In this document: positions 1-8,232 of the stretch, piece by piece | Layout: every line of letters starts with the position of its first letter | Numbering within the stretch: position 1 is the first letter of the stretch | Assembly: GCF_019207025.1 (NCBI RefSeq) | Contig: NZ_JAEEGC010000047.1 | Span: forward strand, 1-33,807 | Reading direction: 5' to 3' | From: Clostridium thailandense | GTDB lineage: Bacteria; Bacillota; Clostridia; Clostridiales; Clostridiaceae | Length of the DNA: 33,807 bases | Position numbers and translations under genes: made by a program | Notes under the pieces: model-generated | Databases searched by the model: none | Seen by the model: the letters and a program-made list of their open reading frames with translations, nothing else | Told to the model about the DNA's origin: nothing

Positions 1-789
1 TTCCTCAGCTTGTTCAAATAATCCCTTAGTCTCCAAAGCCCCTGTAAACGATCCCTTTATTGTTCCAAATAATAAACTCTCCAATAAGTTACTAGGAATG
101 GCTGAACAATTTATTGCTATAAACGGTTCCTTATGATTACTTGAAGCATTATGAATTCCTTGAGCAAACAATTCTTTACCTGTACCTGTTTCTCCATATA
201 TTAGAATATTAGATTTATGCTTAGAAACTTTACGTGCATTTTCAATACATTTTTTCATTATTTGACTGTCACCTATAATATCATTTAAGCTAAATCTTGT
301 CCCATTAATTGGAATATTTGTTCTTTTACTAGTTCTTAATTGTTGCTGAAGTTCATATATGTTCATTAGCATGTCATCTATTTGTGTTACATCTTTAGTA
401 ATAGAAAAGCAGCCCATAATTTCATTATTATCAAAATACGGATACATACTATGCATAATATGAACTCTTTTGCCATTTGAAATTGTGTAATACATTCTTT
501 CATTTTCTATAGTATTTTTATCTTGGAGTAATGATAATACTACATTTGTGCCCCAAATTTCTGTTTCTGTTTTTCCTGTTAGCATATCTCTGTTTTGACC
601 TTCAATTTTTTCACTTACACCATTCATATAAATCAATGTGCCATCTCTGTCATAAACATATACTGCTTCATCAATTTGCTCTAATATGTTCTCAAACAAA
701 CTATTCTTTTTCTCGTATTCGCAAATCTTAAGCTTTAATTTTAATAATTCCCCTTCTAAATCAATCAACTTTTGATTTTCTATGCTCAT
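1..789 (-). CDS. Sigma-54-dependent transcriptional activator, N-terminal part (cut by window edge)
   Basis: The reading frame opens at an ATG (787-789) behind AAGGAG and runs without a stop to base 1, giving 263 codons. It starts with a coiled-coil-like stretch (about residues 1-35), then a PAS-like sensor domain (about 36-130), then the AAA+ domain. The Walker A is GETGTGKE, and the sigma-54 contact loop reads GSFTGA where GAFTGA is usual. Proteins of this family sense a ligand or redox cue through PAS and use ATP to open RNA polymerase/sigma-54 promoters. The C-terminal half, including Walker B and the DNA-binding domain, lies outside the window. Its target is unknown: I saw no convincing -24/-12 promoter in the window. 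Confidence 0.93.
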   Translation of the reverse strand, partial: MSIENQKLIDLEGELLKLKLKICEYEKKNSLFENILEQIDEAVYVYDRDGTLIYMNGVSEKIEGQNRDMLTGKTETEIWGTNVVLSLLQDKNTIENERMYYTISNGKRVHIMHSMYPYFDNNEIMGCFSITKDVTQIDDMLMNIYELQQQLRTSKRTNIPINGTRFSLNDIIGDSQIMKKCIENARKVSKHKSNILIYGETGTGKELFAQGIHNASSNHKEPFIAINCSAIPSNLLESLLFGTIKGSFTGALETKGLFEQAEE

Positions 790-904
790 AAATATATTCT
801 CCTTCCTTTACCAAATCATGTATCAGTTTTTATTATTTAGAAACTATTGAATCTAATTAAAATTTAGAAATTTATTAACTCAGAAATATAAATTGTTTTT
901 TCAC

Positions 905-1069
905 TTATATAGCCTGATTTTCTCTTAATCAGGAATAAGTGGAATATAAATCTATTAGATCCATCTCCTCTACAAACTCACTTAGCAAATGCACAGAATT
1001 ATCATTGGGAATCATGTACCCAATATTTAGTGGTTTTACTTGATAATTTCTATGTAAATTAATGTATTT
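905..1069 (-). pseudogene. Remnant of an IS1182-type transposase (N-terminus, with nonsense codon)
   Basis: Translating the minus strand of this otherwise gene-free gap gives a recognisable transposase N-terminus. It contains HRNYQ, an IPNDNSVHLLSEFVEEMD-like segment and LYSTYS. A TGA (929-931) then replaces the arginine normally found in 'YSRIRENQA', and LRENQA continues after it before a TAA at 905-907. No start codon with a ribosome site is left, and the rest of the roughly 450-residue protein is gone. Family recognition is from memory of clostridial IS1182 transposases and was not searched. The hairpins at 1092-1121 and 1134-1168 would lie in the element's leader. Confidence 0.75.
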
Positions 1070-1091
1070 AGGTATATATTAATTTTACTAT

Positions 1092-1129
1092 AAATCTTTC
1101 ACTCTTCCGAGTGAGAGATTTATTTTTTT
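1092..1129 (+). terminator. Intrinsic-terminator-like hairpin, plus strand
   Basis: A 13-bp stem with one mismatch (1092-1104 with 1109-1121) has a TTCC loop and is followed on the plus strand by TATTTTTTTA. No plus-strand gene ends just before it. It may be part of the leader of the decayed insertion sequence, or the end of an unseen small transcript. Confidence 0.55.
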
Positions 1130-1133
1130 AGAC

Positions 1134-1168
1134 AAAAAACTGTCACACTAATTTTTTTAGTGCGACAG
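1134..1168 (-). terminator. Terminator of the pssA-like operon, possibly an IS1182 end
   Basis: Arms 1140-1151 (CTGTCACACTAA) and 1157-1168 (TTAGTGCGACAG) pair except at one position. On the minus strand the stem is followed by TTTTTTG (1139-1133), as in an intrinsic terminator. It lies 46 bases past the stop of the minus-strand gene ending at 1214. The arm sequence, including the same mismatch, recurs at 22200-22273. Confidence 0.75.
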
Positions 1169-1213
1169 ATAAAATAATAGTGGCTTTCACCACAATCAAT
1201 AAAAACTAAGTTA

Positions 1214-1732
1214 TTATATTTTTACCTTCAGCTTTGAACTCATGAGATAAGAAAGAAGTACAACTAAAACAATTGATAAAAACATAAAAATATTATTACT
1301 AGGTGCTGTCAATGAAAATAGTGCAATAGCAGCACCAGCCACTGTTATAGGTATCCCAGTAAGTTCTTCAGGCGCTTCACTTAAATTATACTTGGCCAAT
1401 TTGTAACAGCCTTTCATAATGTATATCAATAAAAGACAAGTTCCTAATATTCCTACATATTCAAGATTGAGAAAATAGTACTTTATAAATATTAAAAGAG
1501 CAGGTGCAACTCCAAAAGAAACCAATTCTGCTAAGGAATCCAGTTCCTTGTCAAATATACTAGTTAGGTTTAAAAAATTAGCAATTTTAATATTATATCT
1601 GTCTATGAGAGCTGCCACAATTATTAAAACAGCAGCAAAAAAGTAATTTTCATTAAAAGTTTCCATTATTGAAAGAACTCCTAAGGATAAATTGGCAAGT
1701 GACAGTAAATTAGGTATAGAGGTTTTCAACAT
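1214..1732 (-). CDS. CDP-alcohol phosphatidyltransferase family protein (PssA-like) with degraded active-site motif
   Basis: This is a 172-residue, multi-pass membrane protein with the layout of clostridial phosphatidylserine synthases: hydrophobic start, a motif at about 44-75 reading ...DRY...KELDSLAEL.SFGVAP, then four hydrophobic segments. The family signature D-x2-D-G-x2-A-R-x8-G-x3-D-x3-D binds the metal and CDP-diacylglycerol. Here the second Asp is Asn47, the Gly Ile48, the Arg Asn52, the second Gly Asp61 and the last Asp Glu69; only Asp44, Ala51 and Asp65 remain. The fold is clear but ordinary catalysis is doubtful. It starts at an ATG behind AAAGGAG, 14 bases after the upstream TVP38-like gene, so the two form an operon. 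Confidence 0.85.
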   Translation of the reverse strand: MLKTSIPNLLSLANLSLGVLSIMETFNENYFFAAVLIIVAALIDRYNIKIANFLNLTSIFDKELDSLAELVSFGVAPALLIFIKYYFLNLEYVGILGTCLLLIYIMKGCYKLAKYNLSEAPEELTGIPITVAGAAIALFSLTAPSNNIFMFLSIVLVVLLSYLMSSKLKVKI

Positions 1733-1746
1733 ATATAATCACTCCT

Positions 1747-2457
1747 TTAATTAACTTTGCAGGACTCCCCAGAGTTCCCGCTAGATGAAAGTTTATTTAT
1801 AAGTTTATCTTTGTAAAGCATCCCTAAAATAAAAGACACTAAAGCGATTAAGGATACTATTATTGTTGAAGTATAGTTTTTATAATGCAGATTGGAACCA
1901 ATGCTTACCGATGCTAAAAGCCATGGAAATCTGCTAATTAGTAAGATCCCAAAAAACTTTAAAGGTCTTATAGGTGTCAAGCCTGCTACATATATTAAAA
2001 AATCTTTTGGAAGTCCAGGAACTAAGAAAACAATTAATAAAATGACAGAGAATTTTTTGCTATCCATAATATCTTTTATCCATTTAGAGTTTTCTTTATT
2101 TAGCAGCTTTTCTATAAAAGAACCACCTATCATTCTAGTAAAATAAAAGGCTATAATAGCTCCAAGCATCATACCTACTACTGAGTAGAGTAGACCTAGA
2201 GGCACTCCATAAATATACCCGCCAGCAACTTGAATTATTTCTCCAGGAATTGGAGCAATTACGGTTTGGAGCACTTGAAATCCAACAAATACAATAGAGC
2301 CAGAACCTGCTAAAGAAACTATATAACTTCTGAATTTATCAAGGGACATAGTCAACTCAAGAATATTAGGTAAATATTTTACTAGCAGTATAGCCATAGA
2401 AGCAACTAATAAAATCAGTAATGATTTACAAAGCAAATTTTTGGGGGATTTATTCAT
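1747..2457 (-). CDS. TVP38/TMEM64 (DedA-like, VTT-domain) membrane protein
   Basis: A 236-residue integral membrane protein. Residues 12-32 form a first membrane helix. The VTT core spans about 55-205, with a Pro/Gly-rich re-entrant segment IAPIPGEIIQVAGG and the second conserved segment VPGLPKDFLIYVAGLTP. A last helix lies near 200-220, followed by a polar tail. Members of this family are linked to lipid scrambling and membrane homeostasis, but the role of this one is unknown. The ATG has AAGGAAG upstream. It is the first gene of an operon with the PssA-like gene, and its promoter region contains the TCTTAAGA array at 2508-2548, shared with the divergent two-component system. Confidence 0.88.
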   Translation of the reverse strand: MNKSPKNLLCKSLLILLVASMAILLVKYLPNILELTMSLDKFRSYIVSLAGSGSIVFVGFQVLQTVIAPIPGEIIQVAGGYIYGVPLGLLYSVVGMMLGAIIAFYFTRMIGGSFIEKLLNKENSKWIKDIMDSKKFSVILLIVFLVPGLPKDFLIYVAGLTPIRPLKFFGILLISRFPWLLASVSIGSNLHYKNYTSTIIVSLIALVSFILGMLYKDKLINKLSSSGNSGESCKVN

Positions 2458-2507
2458 AAATTTTCACTTCCTTACATGTTCTATTATTTAACATTTTATT
2501 AGGAACA

Positions 2508-2548
2508 TCTTAAGATTGGGCTATAATAAATCTTAAGAATTCTTAAGA
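2508..2548. promoter_or_regulatory. Three-copy TCTTAAGA operator array (copy A)
   Basis: TCTTAAGA occurs at 2508-2515, 2531-2538 and 2541-2548, with CTATAATAAA between the first two. It lies between the divergent TVP38-like gene and the response regulator gene. Site 6364-6404 has the same three boxes at the same 23- and 10-base offsets. The palindromic boxes and their position suggest binding by the adjacent OmpR-type regulator (inference). Confidence 0.7.
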
Positions 2549-2615
2549 GGTTTAAATAATATAGCTTTTAAAGCTATTGCAATATATACTAATAGTGAAA
2601 CGGAGGTAAAATAAT

Positions 2616-3308
2616 ATGAATAATATTTTAATTGCAGATGACAATGAAGAAATAAGAGAGATAGTCCGTGTCTTGTTAGAAAGTGAGGGCTACAATATAA
2701 TAGAAGCTGTAGATGGTGAAGATGCTGTAGTTAAAGTTGATGAAAATATAGACCTAATAATACTGGATATAATGATGCCAGTAAAATCTGGCTTTAAAGC
2801 CTGTATAGAAATTCGTGAAAAAACCAGTGCTCCTATTCTGCTTTTAACTGCTAAAACCCAAGATTCTGATAAATGTATGGGATTTTCATCAGGCTGTGAT
2901 GATTATCTATCAAAACCATTTTCCTATACAGAGCTTGTTTCAAGAGTTAAAGCCTTACTTAGAAGGTATTATGTATACAAAGGAAAAGAAGAAAAGGTAA
3001 GTTCAAATAAAACTATTAATATAGAAGGTTTAGTGGTAAATACAACCTCAAAGGAAGTATCAATAGATAATAAAGAAGTTATACTTACTGAAACTGAATA
3101 TGAAATATTGTTACTTATGGCACAGCATAGAAAAAAAGTGTTTTCAGCACAAAATTTATATGAAAGTGTTTGGAAGGAACCATACTTTTATTCTTGTAAT
3201 AATACCATTATGGTGCATATAAGAAACTTAAGAAGAAAATTAGAAAAAGACCCACAAAATCCAAGGTATATAAAGACAGTATGGGGAAAGGGGTATAGGA
3301 TTGAATAG
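2616..3308 (+). CDS. OmpR/PhoB-type response regulator
   Basis: A 230-residue regulator of normal family length. The receiver domain (1-115) has acidic pocket Asp8/Asp9, phospho-acceptor Asp51 in LIILDIMMP, Thr79 and Lys100. The C-terminal winged helix (about 130-230) ends in the typical RRKLEKDP...IKTVWGKGYRIE pattern. It starts at an ATG behind CGGAGG. Its stop overlaps the TTG start of the sensor kinase by 8 bases, so the pair is translationally coupled. The array at 2508-2548 just upstream suggests autoregulation. The neighbouring membrane and exporter genes point to an envelope or antimicrobial response (inference). Confidence 0.96.
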   Translation: MNNILIADDNEEIREIVRVLLESEGYNIIEAVDGEDAVVKVDENIDLIILDIMMPVKSGFKACIEIREKTSAPILLLTAKTQDSDKCMGFSSGCDDYLSKPFSYTELVSRVKALLRRYYVYKGKEEKVSSNKTINIEGLVVNTTSKEVSIDNKEVILTETEYEILLLMAQHRKKVFSAQNLYESVWKEPYFYSCNNTIMVHIRNLRRKLEKDPQNPRYIKTVWGKGYRIE

Positions 3309-4617
3309 GAAAATTTTATGTACAAAATTAGAAATTAAATTAATTTTAAGCATAATATTCTCATTTATAATAGCTTGCACAATCTTTATTTTATTAGAAA
3401 CTATAGGGGAGAGTATATTAGATAATCACTTTAGTAAAAACTATTTTATAAATAACCAAAAAAACACAGCTATATCTAATTTTTTAAAATATGTATCAGA
3501 TAATAAGTTAAAAATAGATGATAAGGATAAAATAACTGAGTGGGTTCGTAAAGAAAAATACGTAAATCTTTATATCTATAAGGATAATCATTTAGTCTAC
3601 AACTCTGATATAAATGATGCAACTATCTATTATGGGAAAACTGTGGAAAATCCATTAATGCCTAGTGGTTCTCTTTATGAGGTGAAATTTGGTGACACAG
3701 CGGCAAAAATGTATATGGAGTGCTTTTTTCAATATAAATATTATTACATTGTGAGTATTTTTGATGGTACAATTGCTTTTTTATCCTTTATATTAATTAT
3801 GTTGATTTTCATAAAAAGAAAAACTACCTACATAGGAAAGCTTGAGAATGAATTAAAGATATTAGAAGGGGGCAACTTAAATCATGAAATTACCATAAGC
3901 GGAAAAGATGAACTAACTTCTTTAGCTCAAGGTATTAATGAGATGAGAAAATCCTTTATTGAACGGTTAGATAGTGAAAATAAGGCCTATGTAGCTAACA
4001 GTGAGTTGGTTACTGCAATGTCCCATGATTTAAGAACACCGCTTACTGCACTGGTAGGCTATTTAGATATTATAGAATACAAAAAATATAATACAGATGA
4101 AAGTTTAAGACAATATATTCATAACAGCAGAGAAAAAGCATATCAAATAAAATATCTTTCAGACAAGCTATTTGAATATTTTACAGTGTTTAATACTAAC
4201 GCTGATGATCTGGAATTGGAAACCTTTGATGGAAATGAACTTTTAGAACAATTAGTGGAAGAACAAATTTTTATTTTAGAAGATAATGGTTTTAATTTTA
4301 AAATAGTTCCATGTAATACAGCTTTTCATATAGAGGTAAATTTGATTTCAATACGGAGAGTTTTTGATAATATTTTTTCTAATATTATTAAGTATGGAGA
4401 TAAAAGAAAGCCAATTAACATTAAATATTGTATACAAGATCAGTTACTAACTATTAATATTGAGAACAAGATAAATAATAATTTAAAAGCAGTAAGCAGT
4501 ACAGGAATAGGGCTAAAAACCTGTAAAAAAATTATGGAAGGACATAATGGCAAAATTGTTGCTGAAAAACAAAATGATATATTTTCTGTGGAAATTAGCT
4601 TATCTATAAAGTCATAA
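3301..4617 (+). CDS. Membrane sensor histidine kinase
   Basis: A 438-residue partner of the preceding regulator. It has a transmembrane helix at 13-35, an extracytoplasmic sensor of about 115 residues, a second helix at about 150-172, a HAMP linker (175-225), and a HisKA domain with phospho-acceptor His242 in MSHDLRTPLTA. The HATPase domain shows an N-box (NIFSNIIKYGD) and a G-box (STGIGLKTCKKIMEGHNGKI). The start is TTG, 8 bases inside the regulator gene, with GGGG upstream. The compact architecture resembles VanS/BceS-like kinases that respond to cell-wall agents, but the signal cannot be read from sequence. Confidence 0.95.
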   Translation: MNRKILCTKLEIKLILSIIFSFIIACTIFILLETIGESILDNHFSKNYFINNQKNTAISNFLKYVSDNKLKIDDKDKITEWVRKEKYVNLYIYKDNHLVYNSDINDATIYYGKTVENPLMPSGSLYEVKFGDTAAKMYMECFFQYKYYYIVSIFDGTIAFLSFILIMLIFIKRKTTYIGKLENELKILEGGNLNHEITISGKDELTSLAQGINEMRKSFIERLDSENKAYVANSELVTAMSHDLRTPLTALVGYLDIIEYKKYNTDESLRQYIHNSREKAYQIKYLSDKLFEYFTVFNTNADDLELETFDGNELLEQLVEEQIFILEDNGFNFKIVPCNTAFHIEVNLISIRRVFDNIFSNIIKYGDKRKPINIKYCIQDQLLTINIENKINNNLKAVSSTGIGLKTCKKIMEGHNGKIVAEKQNDIFSVEISLSIKS

Positions 4618-4681
4618 AGTGGATAAGCAGAGTTAATTTTAGGCTTAATGACAATAGAAATTCAATTATGAGGTGATGAAT

Positions 4682-5212
4682 ATGAAACTTACATTAGTTC
4701 CACTTAAAGCAGAAAACATTACAATGTTTAAAAGAGATATGCAAAAGGCATTTCAATATGGATACGAAAAGGAATGCGGGCCATCCGATGAATTAATTTT
4801 ACCAGAAGAGGACATAGATGAATCACTGAATGCCAAGAGTGCTGAAGCATATCAGGCAGTTATTAACGGTGAGGTTTTTGGTGGAGCAGTCATAACTGTT
4901 AATAATGAAACACATCATAATCATTTAGATTTTCTTTTTATTAAAGTTGGTTGCCAGGGAAGTGGCGTTGGACAGGAACTTTGGAAGGCTATAGAAAATT
5001 TACATCCTGAAACAAAGGTGTGGGAAACCTTCACGCCATATTTTGAAAAGAGAAATATTCATTTCTATGTGAATAAATGTGGTTTTCACATTGTTGAGTT
5101 TTATAACCCACTCCACCCAGAACCAGATATGCCAGAGACTGTAGGCGGAATGGCAGCTGAAGAAGGCGATTATTTCTTTAGATTTGAAAAAAATATGAAC
5201 TGTAAATCTTAA
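4682..5212 (+). CDS. GNAT-family N-acetyltransferase
   Basis: A GNAT-fold acyltransferase of 176 residues that would use acetyl-CoA. The pyrophosphate-binding motif A is visible as VGCQGSGVGQELWKAIE, after the beta-strand LDFLFIKV. The later NKCGFHIVEFYNP matches motif B, where an asparagine and a Gly-Phe are common. I chose ATG 4682 because GAGGTG (4670-4675) sits six bases before it; the upstream in-frame GTG and ATG lie inside or against that site. It follows the kinase gene by about 60 bases and ends at a bidirectional terminator. The acceptor substrate is unknown. Confidence 0.88.
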   Translation: MKLTLVPLKAENITMFKRDMQKAFQYGYEKECGPSDELILPEEDIDESLNAKSAEAYQAVINGEVFGGAVITVNNETHHNHLDFLFIKVGCQGSGVGQELWKAIENLHPETKVWETFTPYFEKRNIHFYVNKCGFHIVEFYNPLHPEPDMPETVGGMAAEEGDYFFRFEKNMNCKS

Positions 5213-5244
5213 ACATAATGATTTATTTTATTAAACTGAATAAT

Positions 5245-5284
5245 AAAAGAAGAGAGGCATAAAAGTACAAGCTTCTCTTCTTTT
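5245..5284. terminator. Bidirectional terminator between convergent genes
   Basis: Arms 5245-5258 and 5271-5284 pair over 14 bases with one mismatch. The plus strand continues with TTTTGTTTT and the minus strand has a matching A/T-rich run. It separates the acetyltransferase gene (plus) from the permease gene (minus). Confidence 0.8.
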
Positions 5285-5292
5285 GTTTTAAA

Positions 5293-6297
5293 CTACAATT
5301 TTAAATTTACTTTTTTAGTCCCATCAGATATTTTAACATCTAAAATATCTAGAGTAAAAATGAATAGAGGTATACCAAGCAATAAGCCCCATACTCCCAT
5401 AAAATGTTTTCCTATAATTAGTATAATAAATATAAAAAATATAGGTAGTGATGTTTTGTCAGACATTAGTTTTGGATTCAGTATATAGCTTTCTAAGCAA
5501 TGGATTAGTGCAATCATTATAATTACAGATACCACCTTAATTAATCCGCCAAGGTTAAATGCTATTAGACAAAGTGGTATTAAGGATATTACAGTTCCTG
5601 CAACAGGTATAAAACTTAATATAAATATCATAAAGCCTAAACCCATCAATTGAGGAAAGTTCATAATCCACAAAAATAGTACCGAAAGAAAGGTATTGGC
5701 TAAAGCTATTAAAAATTGAGCTTGTATTACTTTACCAAAGGAATTTAAAAAGTTTGTTCCAAAATACTCAAAATGATTATAAACACAAGATATTTTACTT
5801 GTTTTGAATTTACGTACAAATTTCACTATTTTTTCTTTCTCTAAAACAAAAAACATACTTAACATTAGAGCGATAAATACATTCAAGCTGCCCTGTACTA
5901 AATTTTTACCAACGTTTAATATTGTATTCATAAATTTATCATAAGACTTTGCTATATTAATTTGTTCTGTTAAAGAATTTACATATATTGCCCAGCTATC
6001 TGGCACAGTAATGGTGGAGAGTTCTTTAAATATTATTTGGACTTCCTTTATAATTTCAGGAACATATTTGGATATAAAAAAGCTTATTAGCCCAATTATA
6101 ATAGTATATAAGAAAATTGTTACTATGTTTTTGTGTACAGGTATTTTACTGACTATAAACTTTTGTAAATTGTAAATTATATAAGAAAATAAAAAAGTAA
6201 AAAGAATTAAATTAAATAAATCTTGCATAAAATAGATAACTAGGCCTAAAAGTACAAATTCACCTATGTTTTTTACTATTTTTTTGTTAATTTCCAA
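5293..6297 (-). CDS. AI-2E family transporter (permease)
   Basis: A 334-residue protein with about seven or eight hydrophobic segments and the AI-2E/PerM layout. Paired N-terminal helices are followed by a soluble stretch (about 75-135), then helices containing FLSFIPVAGTVISLIP and LESYILNPKLMSDKTSLPIF, a conserved family signature. Members export small molecules or act as cation antiporters; the AI-2 label is not proof of substrate. The start codon is TTG, supported by AGGAGGAG six bases upstream. The TCTTAAGA array at 6364-6404 lies directly in front of it, linking it to the two-component system at 2616-4617. Confidence 0.88.
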   Translation of the reverse strand: MEINKKIVKNIGEFVLLGLVIYFMQDLFNLILFTFLFSYIIYNLQKFIVSKIPVHKNIVTIFLYTIIIGLISFFISKYVPEIIKEVQIIFKELSTITVPDSWAIYVNSLTEQINIAKSYDKFMNTILNVGKNLVQGSLNVFIALMLSMFFVLEKEKIVKFVRKFKTSKISCVYNHFEYFGTNFLNSFGKVIQAQFLIALANTFLSVLFLWIMNFPQLMGLGFMIFILSFIPVAGTVISLIPLCLIAFNLGGLIKVVSVIIMIALIHCLESYILNPKLMSDKTSLPIFFIFIILIIGKHFMGVWGLLLGIPLFIFTLDILDVKISDGTKKVNLKL

Positions 6298-6363
6298 AGA
6301 AACTCCTCCTCATTTAGCAGATAAGTTAATATATAATAAATCAAATCTATTTTAATAAAAATA

Positions 6364-6404
6364 TCTTAAGATTAAACTATGATAAATCTTAAGATATCTT
6401 AAAA
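6364..6404. promoter_or_regulatory. Three-copy TCTTAAGA operator array (copy B)
   Basis: Boxes lie at 6364-6371, 6387-6394 and 6397-6404 (the last degenerate, TCTTAAAA), with CTATGATAAA between the first two. Copy A at 2508-2548 has the same order, orientation and spacing. It sits between the end of the ABC operon and the start of the permease gene at 6297, which it probably controls. Confidence 0.7.
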
Positions 6405-6405
6405 A

Positions 6406-8232
6406 TTATTGCTTTACACTATTTTTAAATTGACTATTATATATATCGCTATATAAACCACTCTTAGCCAATAATTCATCATGACTTCCTTGTTCAACAA
6501 TATTACCTTTATCCATAACCAATATTTTATCTGCATTTTTAATAGTAGATAATCTATGGGCTATGATAAAACTTGTTTTCCCCTTCATTAAATTGTCCAT
6601 AGCATTTTGTATTTCCAATTCTGTACGGGTATCTACGCTTGAAGTTGCTTCATCAAGTATTAAAATGCAAGTATTAGCTAAAATAGCACGGGCAATACAT
6701 AAAAGCTGTTTTTGTCCCTCGGAAATTGAAGAGTTTTCAGCATTTATAACTGTGTCATAACCATGAGGAAGGGTTCTTATAAAATAGTCAGCTCTGGCAA
6801 GCTTAGCAGCTTTTTGAACTTCGGAAGTAGTTGCAGCTTCTCTGCTGTAGGCAATATTATCTTTAACACTTCCGTCAAAAAGCCAGAAATCCTGTAACAC
6901 CATTCCAAATAAAGAACGTAAATGACCTCTCTTTAGTTTAGTTATATCAATGCCATCAATTTTAATTTTTCCACTATTTAATTCATAAAAACGCATAAGC
7001 AAATTTATTAAGGTAGTTTTTCCAGCACCAGTTGGTCCAACTATAGCAACCTTTTCACCTGCTTTTACTTCTAAATCTATACCGGTGATTATAAGTTCTT
7101 TTCCATATCCAAATTTTACACCTTCAAAGTTTATATTACCTTTTGGAGCGGATATACTTTCGTAATTTGAAGCGTCTTTTGTTTCCTCCTCTTCATCCAA
7201 AATTTCAAATACACGCTCAAGGGAAGCAATAGCTGCCTGCAGTGAATTTAAAATATAAGCCGCTTCAGTTAGTGGCTCTGAGGCTTGGTCTACATATTGG
7301 AAAAAAGCTTGAATTAGTCCTATGGATAATCTGCCTTGAATAACAAAGACAGCACCAAGAGCTGCTACCAGAACATATCCTATTTGATTCATTAAACGAA
7401 TTAAAGGATTTATAGCAAAGGTAATAAACTGAGCTTTTTTTTCATCAGAATATAATTTATTATTTGAAGCTTCAACAGTTTTTATAGCTTCGTCTTCCAT
7501 ATTAAAGGTCTTTATTATCATTTGACCAGTAAAATACTCTTCAATCTGTCCATTAAATTTTCCTAAGGTTTCTTGCCTGTTTGCAAAATATTTAATGCTC
7601 CTTTTTCCAATTATAGAGGTAGCTGCAACGCCTAATATAATAGTTGAAAAGGCTATTAAGGTTAATATCCAATTTATTGAAAACATCAAGAGGATAGAGC
7701 CTATAATTGTCAGCACTGCTGTAATAAACTGCATCATTCCTGACTGTAAAGTGTCTGATACTTTTTCCAAATCATTTGAAATTCTGCTTAATATTTCGCC
7801 TTTTTTATGAGTATCATAGTATTTTAAAGGAATTCTTGAGAGCTTTTCGCTTAGGTTCTTCCTTAGGTCTAACACCAAAGTTTGAGCTACAGTGGCCATC
7901 ACATGCTGTTGTATAAAATTTGATAAGGAAGACATCATATATATGGCTGTAAGCATTATTGAAAGTTCTTTTATAACACCAAAATTTATGTTAAAAGTGC
8001 CAGTCTTTATACCTTCATATATAACATTAATGGCTTTGCTAAAAATCAAAGGGGCAGTCATTGTAAAACCTAAGCTGACTACAGCGAAAAGTAATACAAT
8101 GATTATTTTTTCTTTTTGATTAAAAAGCAATTTTATTAATCTTTTTAAGGTATTTTTAGTATCCTTGGCTTTTTCCACAGACATTTCAGTATCAAAAGCC
8201 AATGAATCTGTTGATTTTTCTTCGTTTAGCAT
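6406..8232 (-). CDS. ABC exporter half-transporter, catalytically competent subunit
   Basis: A 608-residue exporter half with a cytoplasmic N-terminal tail, six membrane helices (about 40-320) and a nucleotide-binding domain (about 365-600). Walker A is GPTGAGKT (399-406), the signature SISEGQ near 503, Walker B ILILDEATS with catalytic Glu528, and the H-loop IIAHRLST with His559, so all consensus site residues are present. Its ATG overlaps the end of the preceding ABC gene by seven bases and is preceded by GAGGAGG, so the two are translationally coupled. Together they form a heterodimeric exporter of the LmrCD/TM287-288 class, often a drug or peptide pump. The substrate is unknown. Confidence 0.94.
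   Translation of the reverse strand: MLNEEKSTDSLAFDTEMSVEKAKDTKNTLKRLIKLLFNQKEKIIIVLLFAVVSLGFTMTAPLIFSKAINVIYEGIKTGTFNINFGVIKELSIMLTAIYMMSSLSNFIQQHVMATVAQTLVLDLRKNLSEKLSRIPLKYYDTHKKGEILSRISNDLEKVSDTLQSGMMQFITAVLTIIGSILLMFSINWILTLIAFSTIILGVAATSIIGKRSIKYFANRQETLGKFNGQIEEYFTGQMIIKTFNMEDEAIKTVEASNNKLYSDEKKAQFITFAINPLIRLMNQIGYVLVAALGAVFVIQGRLSIGLIQAFFQYVDQASEPLTEAAYILNSLQAAIASLERVFEILDEEEETKDASNYESISAPKGNINFEGVKFGYGKELIITGIDLEVKAGEKVAIVGPTGAGKTTLINLLMRFYELNSGKIKIDGIDITKLKRGHLRSLFGMVLQDFWLFDGSVKDNIAYSREAATTSEVQKAAKLARADYFIRTLPHGYDTVINAENSSISEGQKQLLCIARAILANTCILILDEATSSVDTRTELEIQNAMDNLMKGKTSFIIAHRLSTIKNADKILVMDKGNIVEQGSHDELLAKSGLYSDIYNSQFKNSVKQ

Noticed and set aside
531..731. 66-codon plus-strand frame
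   Set aside because: It is antisense to the PAS domain of the sigma-54 activator. The composition (many His, Leu, Phe) is typical of a shadow frame.
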